Origin: Nonomuraea rhodomycinica
GTDB lineage: Bacteria > Actinomycetota > Actinomycetes > Streptosporangiales > Streptosporangiaceae
DNA: 64,000 nucleotides
NCBI RefSeq assembly: GCF_013363995.1
Contig: NZ_JABWGO010000006.1
Coordinates: 413,481-477,480, forward strand
Direction: 5' to 3'
Position 1 is the stretch's first letter, and each line of letters begins with the position of its first letter. The notes under the pieces were generated by a model. The model saw nothing but the letters and a program-made list of their open reading frames with translations, was not told where the DNA came from and searched no databases. Shown in pieces: positions 57,897-64,000 of the stretch. A program made the translations under genes and the position numbers.

Positions 57897-59825
57897 CTAC
57901 GGCTGTGATGTGTGGCCGAGGCGGTGCAGGCGGAGCGCGAGCTGGATCTCCAGGGCCCGCTCCGGGTCGGACCAGCCCTCGCCGAGGAGCTTGCCGATGC
58001 GGTCGAGGCGCTGGGTGACCGTGTTGACGTGGATGTGCATGGCCTCGGCCGTACGGGAGGGTGAGCCGCCGGTGCCGAAGTAGGCGGCGAGCGTGGCGGC
58101 CAGCGCGGTGCCCCGGCGGGCGTCGTAGTCGACGACCGGGCCGAGCACCGAGCCGACGAAGCCGCGCACGTCGCGGCCCTCGCCGATGAGCAGGCCGACG
58201 AAGCCCAGCTCGGCGGCGCTCGCGCCGTCGCCGGCCCGGCCCAGCGCGACCAGCGCCTCCGCGCACCGCCGCGCCTCCCGGTAGGCCGCCGCGACGACGC
58301 CCGCCCGCACGGCCCCGCCGCCCGCTCCGTCCGCTCCCGTGCCGCCGCCCGCTCCCGTGCCGCCGTCCGCTCCCGTGCCGTCGGCGCGGGAGGCGCCGGC
58401 CGTGGCGGGGGAGCCCAGCGAGGCGCTCAGCTCGGCGGCGACGCGCTGCGCGAGCGCCCCCGCGTCCTCGCCGGGCAGCAGCAGCACGACCTCGCCCGCC
58501 CGGCCGGCGGCCAGCCCGCGCCGCACCGCGGCCTGCGACGACGCCCAGAACGCGGCCCGCTCCCGCTGCCCGTCGTGCCGCGCCACCACGACCACGTGCG
58601 GCGCCCTCAGGTCGACGCCCAGCCGCCGCGCGCGGTCCGCGAGGCCGGGCGTCTCCGGGCGGGAGATCAGGTCGTCCAGCAGCTCGCCCCGCACCCGTCC
58701 CTCGGCCTCGGCCACGCTCCGGCGGAACAGCAGCAGCAGCGCGCACACCAGCGCCGCCCGCTCCAGGATCCGCTCGTCGGCGTCGTCGCTGCGCAGCACC
58801 AGCGTGCACAGCGGCTCCCCGCCGACGTCCACCGACGCGATCCGCAGATCGCCCCTGCGCACCGTACGGCCCAGCGCCCGCGACGCCTGCGCGGCCTCGA
58901 ACACGCCCGCGTCCAGCTCGCCCACCGCGCCGTCGAGCGGCCCGGCGATGGGCCGGCCCAGGTCGTCGAGCACGGCCAGCGACCCGCCCAGCACGTCGGT
59001 CACGACGGCCGCCACGTCCTCGATGCCGCCGCCCCGCAGCACCACCGAGGTCATCCGGTCGTGCGCGAGCGCGGCCCGCTCCACCGCCTCGGCGTGCGCG
59101 CGGGCGGTGCGGTGGGCGGTGGACAGCTCCTCCAGCGCGTTGCGCGTCTCCTGGAGCAGCCGGGCGTTGTCGATGGCGACCGCCGCGTGCGCCGCCAGGC
59201 TCGCCAGCAGCGACACCTCCTCCTGGTGGAACGGCCGGGCGCTGCGGTCGGCGGCCATCAGCACGCCGATCACCCGTTGCCCCAGCCGCAGCGGAACGCC
59301 GAGGATCGCGACGAGCCCCTCCTCCTGGACGGCCTCGTCGATGTGGTCCTTGTGGCGGAACCTGGCGTCGGCGAAGTAGTCGGCCGTCGCGTACGGGGTG
59401 GCCGACTGCGCCACCAGCCCGCCGAGCCCGGCGCCCATGGCCAGCCGCAGCGCCCGGAACTTCGCCGAGATCGACCCGTCGGTGACCCGCATGTAGGTGT
59501 CGCCCCGCTCGGGGTCGTGCAGGGTCATGTACGCCGTGTCGGTGGCCAGGAGCTGCCTGGCCCGGTGGACGATCGCCTCCAGCACCGCGTCGAGGTCGCG
59601 CAGCGCGGCCAGGTCGCCGGCCGTGTCGTACAGGGCGGACAGCTCCGCCTCGCGCCTGGCCCGCCGCCTCAGCAGCGCGCGCACCTTGAGCGCCTCGACC
59701 TTGGCGCGTTCGAGCTCCTCGATCGTCGCCGCGTCGGCCCCGGCCGCCCGCGCCTCGATGATCGGCCCCTCGAACTCCACCGCCGAGGCCTCACGCCCCA
59801 GCAGCTCCAGGTAGCGGGTGATCAT
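57897..59825 (-). CDS. GAF-PucR-type transcriptional regulator
   Basis: 642 residues: a coiled head, a GAF domain (LDAVLEAIVHRARQLLATDTAYMTLHDPERGD, LGGLVAQSATPYATADYFAD), then a CdaR/PucR middle domain, and the C-terminal PucR helix-turn-helix (AATLAAYFGTGGSPSRTAEAMHIHVNTVTQRLDRIGKLLG). An 18-bp triple repeat encodes GTGADG-type residues in a linker. PucR proteins sense metabolites; here probably the hydroxy acid used by the operon. Its ATG lies 7 bases after the SDR stop. Confidence 0.88.
   Translation of the reverse strand: MITRYLELLGREASAVEFEGPIIEARAAGADAATIEELERAKVEALKVRALLRRRARREAELSALYDTAGDLAALRDLDAVLEAIVHRARQLLATDTAYMTLHDPERGDTYMRVTDGSISAKFRALRLAMGAGLGGLVAQSATPYATADYFADARFRHKDHIDEAVQEEGLVAILGVPLRLGQRVIGVLMAADRSARPFHQEEVSLLASLAAHAAVAIDNARLLQETRNALEELSTAHRTARAHAEAVERAALAHDRMTSVVLRGGGIEDVAAVVTDVLGGSLAVLDDLGRPIAGPLDGAVGELDAGVFEAAQASRALGRTVRRGDLRIASVDVGGEPLCTLVLRSDDADERILERAALVCALLLLFRRSVAEAEGRVRGELLDDLISRPETPGLADRARRLGVDLRAPHVVVVARHDGQRERAAFWASSQAAVRRGLAAGRAGEVVLLLPGEDAGALAQRVAAELSASLGSPATAGASRADGTGADGGTGAGGGTGADGAGGGAVRAGVVAAAYREARRCAEALVALGRAGDGASAAELGFVGLLIGEGRDVRGFVGSVLGPVVDYDARRGTALAATLAAYFGTGGSPSRTAEAMHIHVNTVTQRLDRIGKLLGEGWSDPERALEIQLALRLHRLGHTSQP
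58329..58382 (-). repeat. 18-bp triple repeat in the PucR gene
   Basis: Three in-frame copies (58329-58346, 58347-58364, 58365-58382) encode Gly/Thr/Ala/Asp linker residues. Slippage-prone and frame-neutral. Confidence 0.85.
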
Positions 59826-59832
59826 AGGCGCG

Positions 59833-60594
59833 TCATCGGGCCGTCCAGCCGCCGTCCACGGGCAGCGAGACGCCGGTGATGAACGAGCCGCCCGGCCCGC
59901 ACAGGTACGCGACCAGCTCGGCCACCTCCTCCGGCTCGATGAGGCGCTTGATCGCCGCGGGCCTCAGCATGATGTCCTCGACGACCTTACCGGGGTCGAT
60001 GCCGTGCGCCCTGGCCTGGTCGGCGATCTGGTCCTCGACGAGCCGGGTGCGCACGTACCCGGGGTTGACGCAGGTCGAGGTCACCCCGTGCGGGCCGCCC
60101 TCCAGCGCGATGGTCTTGGACAGCCCCTCCAGGGCGTGCTTGGCCGTCGTGTAGGCCGACTTGTACGGCGAGGCGCGCAGCCCGTGGACCGACGAGATGT
60201 TGACGAACCGGCCCCACTCCCGGGCGTACATGCCGGGCAGCACCCGCCGCGCGATGAGGAACGGCGCCTCGACCATGACCCGCAGCATGGTGGAGAACAC
60301 CTCGGGCGGGAACTCCTCGATGGGCGCCACGTGCTGGAACCCGGCGTTGTTGACCACGATGTCCACGTCGGCGGGCAGCCGCTCGGCGAAGCCCGGCTCG
60401 CCCAGGTCCGCGACCACGGCCGTGCCGCCGATCCCGGCCGCCACCTTCCCGGCGGCGTCGCCGTCACGGTCCACGACGAGCACGTGCGCCCCGGCGGCGG
60501 CCAGCCGCCGCGCGCAGGCGGCCCCGATGCCGCCGCCGGCCCCGGTCACCAGCGCGGTCCGCCCCGACAGCCCACCGGTCACTTCGTTCGCCAT
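59833..60594 (-). CDS. bdhA: 3-Hydroxybutyrate dehydrogenase (SDR)
   Basis: 253 residues, classical SDR: TGAGGGIGAACAR (NAD loop), NNAGFQHVAPIEEFP, catalytic Ser in NISSVHGL, YTTAKHALEGL (Tyr-x3-Lys) and an IMLRPAAIKRLIEPEEVA segment typical of D-3-hydroxybutyrate dehydrogenases. Oxidises 3-hydroxybutyrate to acetoacetate using NAD+. First gene of the operon; divergent from the trp leader. Confidence 0.87.
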   Translation of the reverse strand: MANEVTGGLSGRTALVTGAGGGIGAACARRLAAAGAHVLVVDRDGDAAGKVAAGIGGTAVVADLGEPGFAERLPADVDIVVNNAGFQHVAPIEEFPPEVFSTMLRVMVEAPFLIARRVLPGMYAREWGRFVNISSVHGLRASPYKSAYTTAKHALEGLSKTIALEGGPHGVTSTCVNPGYVRTRLVEDQIADQARAHGIDPGKVVEDIMLRPAAIKRLIEPEEVAELVAYLCGPGGSFITGVSLPVDGGWTAR

Positions 60595-60681
60595 GTCTCG
60601 ACCCTAAGCCCGGGGCTCGACCCGCAGCATGGGGCCGGGCCACACAGATCATGATCCAGGTATGTGGGTGAAGCCGGATGG

Positions 60682-60687
60682 TACGAT
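60682..60687 (+). promoter_or_regulatory. -10 element (TACGAT) for the trp leader
   Basis: TACGAT ends 7 bases before the leader ATG at 60695, so the leader transcript would start at or next to the ATG (leaderless). No convincing -35. Confidence 0.5.
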
Positions 60688-60694
60688 CTGCGGC

Positions 60695-60733
60695 ATGACC
60701 GCGTATTCGCACCAGTGGTGGCCCGCCTCCTAG
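60695..60733 (+). CDS. trpL: trp leader peptide MTAYSHQWWPAS
   Basis: A 12-residue peptide with tandem Trp codons (TGGTGG at 60716-60721) four codons before the stop, the hallmark of transcription attenuation in trp operons. The stop codon lies in the first hairpin of the attenuator. Probably leaderless. The bdhA gene is divergent. Confidence 0.85.
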   Translation: MTAYSHQWWPAS

Positions 60734-60782
60734 GCGGACCCGCACGCGCATACGCATCCCGGCCGCCTCGACGAGGCGGCCG
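60723..60782 (+). promoter_or_regulatory. trp attenuator
   Basis: Four pairing segments: 1 (60723-60728, CCGCCT), 2 (60732-60737, AGGCGG), 3 (60761-60768, GGCCGCCT) and 4 (60774-60781, AGGCGGCC). 1:2 and 3:4 form hairpins; 2:3 (AGGCGG with CCGCCT) is the alternative antiterminator. The Trp codons abut segment 1, so a ribosome stalled there would free segment 2 to pair with 3. The 3:4 hairpin lacks a long T-run. Confidence 0.75.
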
Positions 60783-60838
60783 CCCGCGTGTCCGGGACGC
60801 CCCCCGTCGAGCACCTCGACCAGCGAAAGGGCGTTCAC

Positions 60839-61870
60839 ATGACGATCACTTGGGCCTCCCTGCTCGGCACGCTCCTCGACGGCTCGTCCCTGCGCGCGCA
60901 CGAGAGCGCCTGGGCGATGGAGCAGATCATGTCCGGCGCGGCGACCGAGGCCCAGATCGCGGCCTTCGCCGTGGCCCTGCGCGCCAAGGGCGAGACGGTG
61001 GCCGAGGTGACCGGCCTGGCCGACGGCATGCTGGCCCGCTCGTACGCGATCAGGGTGCCGGGCGAGACCGTGGACCTCGTCGGCACCGGCGGCGACCGGG
61101 CGGGCACGGTGAACATCTCCACCATGGCGGCCGTCGTGGCCGCGGCGGCCGGGGCCCGGGTGGTCAAGCACGGCGGCCGGGCCTCCTCCTCGACGACGGG
61201 CGCGGCCGACGTGCTGGAGGCGCTCGGCGTACGCGTGGAGCTGCCGCCCGCCGAGGTCGTGCGGGTCGCGGAGGAGGTGGGCATCACCTTCTGCTTCGCC
61301 GGGACCTTCCACCCGGCGATGAGACACGCCTCGCCCGTACGGCGCCAGCTCGGCGTGCCCACGTTCTTCAACTTCCTCGGCCCGATCACCAACCCGGCGC
61401 TGCCCGCCGCCCAGGCCGTCGGCGTGGCCGACGCCCGCATGGCGCCGGTGATCGCGGGCGTGCTCGCCGAGCGCGGCTGCTCCTCGCTCGTCTTCCGCGG
61501 CGACGACGGCCTCGACGAGCTGACCACCACCGGCCCGTCCACGATCTGGGTGGTACGGCGGGGCACGGTCACCGCGACCCCGTTCGACCCGGCCCACCTC
61601 GGCGTCCCGCGGGCCCGTACGGAGGACCTGCGCGGCGGCGACGCCGAGCACAACGCCGCGGTGGCCCGCGCGGTCCTGGCGGGCGAGCCGGGGCCGGTGC
61701 TCGACATCGTGCTGCTGAACGCCGCCGCCGCGCTGGTGGCCGCCGACGGAACACCGCCGGCCGCCGAGCTGACGCCGGTCCTGGCGGCCGCCCGCAAGCG
61801 CGCGGCCGACGCGGTCGAGTCGGGGGCCGCCGCCACGCTCCTCACCCGCTGGGCCCGCGCCACCCGCTGA
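60839..61870 (+). CDS. trpD: Anthranilate phosphoribosyltransferase
   Basis: 343 residues. Joins anthranilate and PRPP, second step of tryptophan synthesis. VGTGGDRAGTVNIST is the PRPP-binding glycine loop; KHGGRASSSTTGAADVLEALG and FCFAGTFHPAMRHASPVRRQLGVPTFFNFLGPITNPA are the anthranilate-site motifs. ATG 60839 follows CGAAAGGG and stands alone (no other trp gene downstream). Converges with fumC 12 bases later. Regulated by the attenuator upstream. Confidence 0.96.
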   Translation: MTITWASLLGTLLDGSSLRAHESAWAMEQIMSGAATEAQIAAFAVALRAKGETVAEVTGLADGMLARSYAIRVPGETVDLVGTGGDRAGTVNISTMAAVVAAAAGARVVKHGGRASSSTTGAADVLEALGVRVELPPAEVVRVAEEVGITFCFAGTFHPAMRHASPVRRQLGVPTFFNFLGPITNPALPAAQAVGVADARMAPVIAGVLAERGCSSLVFRGDDGLDELTTTGPSTIWVVRRGTVTATPFDPAHLGVPRARTEDLRGGDAEHNAAVARAVLAGEPGPVLDIVLLNAAAALVAADGTPPAAELTPVLAAARKRAADAVESGAAATLLTRWARATR

Positions 61871-61882
61871 GCCCCGGCCCGG

Positions 61883-63280
61883 TCAGTCCTCCCCGGCGGA
61901 GTTCGTCATCGCCAGCACGTCGAGGACCGCGTCGAGCTGCTCCTCGGAGATCTTCCCGGACGCCACGTGGCCGCGCTCGACGACCACCTCGCGGATGGTC
62001 TTGCGCTCGGCCAGCGCCTGCTTGGCGATCTTCGCTGCCTCCTCGTAGCCGACGTACCGGTTGAGCGGCGTGACGATCGACGGCGAGGACTCCGCGTACT
62101 CGCGCATCCGCTCGACGTTGGCCGTGATGCCCGCCACGCAGCGGTCGGCGAGCAGCCGGGAGACGTTGGCGAGCAGCCGGATCGACTCCAGGATGTTGCG
62201 CGCGATCACCGGGAGCTGCACGTTCAGCTCGAACGTCCCCGAGGCGCCCGCGAACGTGATGGCGGCGTCGTTGCCGATGACCTGCGCCGCGACCATGGTC
62301 GTGGCCTCGGGGATCACCGGGTTGACCTTGCCCGGCATGATGGACGAGCCGGGCTGCAGGTCGGGCAGGTTGATCTCGCCCAGGCCGGCGCGCGGCCCGG
62401 AGCCCATCCAGCGCAGGTCGTTGGCGATCTTGTTGAGGGCGACCGCCACCACCTTGAGCTGGCCCGACAGCTCGACGATCGAGTCCTGCGCGCTCTGCGC
62501 CTCGAAGTGGTCCAGCGCCTCGCGGAACGGGATGCCGGTCGCCTCGCGCAGCTTGGCGATGGCCTTCTCGGCGAACCCGGGCGGGGTGTTGATGCCGGTG
62601 CCCACGGCCGTGCCGCCGAGGGGCAGCTCCAGCACGTGGCCGAGCGCCGACTTCACCCGCACCAGCCCGTGCTCGATCTGCGAGGCGTAGCCGCCGAACT
62701 CCTGTCCGAGCGTCACCGGCGTCGCGTCCATCAGGTGGGTCCGTCCGGACTTCACCACCTGGTCGAACTGGAGCGCCTTGGCCCGCAGGCTCGCCGCCAG
62801 GTGCTCCAGCGACGGCAGCAGGTGGTAGGTCACCTCGGTCGCCGCCGCCACGTGGATGGAGGTGGGGAAGACGTCGTTGGACGACTGCGAGGCGTTGACG
62901 TGGTCGTTGGGGTGGACCGGCCGGCCCAGCCGCTCCTGGGCCAGGTGGGCGATCACCTCGTTGGCGTTCATGTTGGACGAGGTGCCGGAGCCCGTCTGGA
63001 AGACGTCGATCGGGAAGTGGTCGTCGTGCTCGTTCTCGGCGACGTCGGCCGCGGCCTGCGCGATCGCCTCGGCCAGGTCCTTGTCCAGGACGCCCAGCTC
63101 GGCGTTCACCTCGGCGGCCACGGCCTTGATGAGGCCGAGCGCGGCGATGTGCGACGGCTCCAGCGGCCGTCCTGAGATCGGGAAGTTCTCGACCGCCCGC
63201 TGGGTCTGCGCGCGCCACCTGGCTCCGGCGGGCACGCGCACCTCGCCCATCGAGTCTGTTTCGATACGGAACTCGCTCAT
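61883..63280 (-). CDS. fumC: Class II fumarate hydratase
   Basis: 465 residues, iron-free fumarase of the TCA cycle, homotetramer. Signatures: TGSGTSSNMNANEVIA, NASQSSNDVFPTSIH, GRTHLMDATPVTLGQEF (catalytic His) and GSSIMPGKVNPV (catalytic Ser loop). ATG 63280 starts MSEFRIETDSMGEVRVPA; a start at 63298 would add six residues. Position after phoH2 matches the mycobacterial locus (Rv1098c, memory). Confidence 0.96.
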   Translation of the reverse strand: MSEFRIETDSMGEVRVPAGARWRAQTQRAVENFPISGRPLEPSHIAALGLIKAVAAEVNAELGVLDKDLAEAIAQAAADVAENEHDDHFPIDVFQTGSGTSSNMNANEVIAHLAQERLGRPVHPNDHVNASQSSNDVFPTSIHVAAATEVTYHLLPSLEHLAASLRAKALQFDQVVKSGRTHLMDATPVTLGQEFGGYASQIEHGLVRVKSALGHVLELPLGGTAVGTGINTPPGFAEKAIAKLREATGIPFREALDHFEAQSAQDSIVELSGQLKVVAVALNKIANDLRWMGSGPRAGLGEINLPDLQPGSSIMPGKVNPVIPEATTMVAAQVIGNDAAITFAGASGTFELNVQLPVIARNILESIRLLANVSRLLADRCVAGITANVERMREYAESSPSIVTPLNRYVGYEEAAKIAKQALAERKTIREVVVERGHVASGKISEEQLDAVLDVLAMTNSAGED

Positions 63281-63347
63281 GCCCCCAGTCTGTCCCACGA
63301 GGTCCGGCTCAAGCGGGCCCGGCGCGCGTGGCCGGCCCGGCGCGTGC

Positions 63348-64000
63348 TCAGCCCTGCAGGACGGCCACGATGAGGATGGCGATCATGACGGCGGCCGCCG
63401 CGGCCACCCCCATGAGGATGAGCATGCCCGTGCGGTTGCCCGTGGGGCGCTCCTCGGGCCCCGCGATGGCGAACAGGTCGGTGCCGAGCCCCTTGGAGTC
63501 CGGTCGTTCCATGGCCATGCCCTGCGGCCCCTGAGGGCCCGGCGGAAGCCCCTGGCCGGGCCCCGGGCGGGACATGCCGTGCCCGGCGGGCACCGGCCTC
63601 GGGGGCGGGCCGCCCGGGGGAACGGGACGTCCGGGCTGCTGCGCCGGCGGGTAGACCTGGTGGCCGGGTGCGTTGTAGGGCCGTGGCGTCTGGACGCGCT
63701 GGGTGGCCATGGCGCCCTCGTCCACGGGCGGGCCCGGCTGCGGGCGGCCCGGGAGCGGCGTCTTGGGCCGCTTCAGGCTCACGGTGCGCTCGGGGTCGAG
63801 CCCGGCCTGACCGCCCTCACCGCCGGGGCCCTGCGCGGCGGGGCGCCCGCCCGGGCCGCCCTGCGGGCCGGACGCCGGCGCGCCGTACGGTGTGGCGCGC
63901 TGGGGGCCGGAGCCGGGCGCGCCGTGCGGTGCGGCGCTCTGCGGACCGGAACCCGGTGCCGTGTGCGGTGCGGCGCCCCGCGGGCCGGAGCCCGGTGCGC
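63348..64000 (-). CDS. Tail-anchored protein with Pro/Gly repeats (5' end outside window)
   Basis: Open to the right edge. At least 217 residues: 39-bp repeats encode 13-residue APGSGPQ-type units at the visible N-terminal side, then RTVSLKRPKTPLPGRPQPGPP, a long Pro/Gly/Gln disordered region, and a single C-terminal transmembrane helix GMLILMGVAAAAAVMIAILIVAVL that ends two residues before the stop. So the protein would be inserted by its tail with the N-terminal part in the cytoplasm. GTG 63782 is an internal possible start. Function unknown. Confidence 0.7.
   Translation of the reverse strand, partial: APGSGPRGAAPHTAPGSGPQSAAPHGAPGSGPQRATPYGAPASGPQGGPGGRPAAQGPGGEGGQAGLDPERTVSLKRPKTPLPGRPQPGPPVDEGAMATQRVQTPRPYNAPGHQVYPPAQQPGRPVPPGGPPPRPVPAGHGMSRPGPGQGLPPGPQGPQGMAMERPDSKGLGTDLFAIAGPEERPTGNRTGMLILMGVAAAAAVMIAILIVAVLQG
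63843..63998 (-). repeat. 39-bp tandem repeat, 4 copies visible
   Basis: Units at 63843-63881, 63882-63920, 63921-63959 and 63960-63998 code for APASGPQGGPGGR, APGSGPQRATPYG, APGSGPQSAAPHG and APGSGPRGAAPHT. The array may go on past the window edge. Confidence 0.85.

Noticed and set aside
1..64000. Insertion sequences, phage or integrative elements
   Set aside because: No transposase, integrase or att-like repeats seen; the lone tRNA has no integrase next to it.

Overview
The window is one contiguous piece of a very GC-rich actinomycete chromosome. The evidence for an actinomycete is: mycothiol S-conjugate amidase (mca), an F420/PPOX-type enzyme, GTP-dependent PEPCK, a DUF4307 protein, frequent GTG starts, and many stop/start overlaps (ATGA, GTGA). 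The proteins look most like Streptosporangiales (Nonomuraea/Streptosporangium type), but that placement is inference. No insertion sequence, phage gene or CRISPR array is visible. The layout is chromosomal core rather than a genomic island.

Regions. 0-5.7 kb: end of a membrane protein, family-5 uracil-DNA glycosylase, NDH-2 NADH dehydrogenase behind a textbook Rex operator, a double-ACT protein, an unusual tRNA gene with a UAA anticodon but a short variable loop, a Bax-inhibitor-1-like protein, a DUF4287 protein and a PPOX enzyme. 5.8-19.1 kb: fadA-type thiolase, GDSL esterase and the two transsulfuration genes cbs and metB, interrupted by an imine-reductase-like oxidoreductase divergent from an AfsR/SARP-type regulator and an orphan histidine kinase. 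19.1-30.8 kb: small membrane proteins, a MoxR ATPase / VWA pair with a secreted protein between them, a FIST sensor protein translationally coupled to a ROK sugar kinase that carries an in-frame 42-bp minisatellite, a lipoprotein, an ECF sigma factor with a membrane partner, and an M1 peptidase. 30.9-40.7 kb: hpd with a divergent Lrp regulator, a class A PBP, a DUF255 thioredoxin-like protein, mca, DUF4307 and greA. 40.8-52.3 kb: an NlpC/P60 peptidase, pckG behind paired GntR-like operators, an amidohydrolase, a cis-prenyltransferase, PhoH2, a response regulator / histidine kinase / lipoprotein operon, and a transglycosylase behind a perfect CRP-type site. 52.4-64 kb: a glycosyltransferase, a five-gene operon that looks like 3-hydroxybutyrate (oligomer) use, trpD behind a Trp-Trp leader-peptide attenuator, fumC, and a tail-anchored repeat protein running off the right edge.

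The order thiolase, GDSL, cbs, metB, (DUF255, mca, DUF4307, greA inverted), prenyltransferase, phoH, fumC recalls the Mycobacterium tuberculosis Rv1074c-Rv1098c neighbourhood (from memory). That makes this an old actinobacterial core block with lineage-specific insertions. Central redox and carbon genes carry readable control sites: Rex at ndh, dre-like sites at pckG, a CRP-type site at the transglycosylase and attenuation at trpD. The least explained items are the tRNA, the repeat array inside the ROK kinase, and the NlpC/P60 gene whose real N-terminus has no normal start codon.
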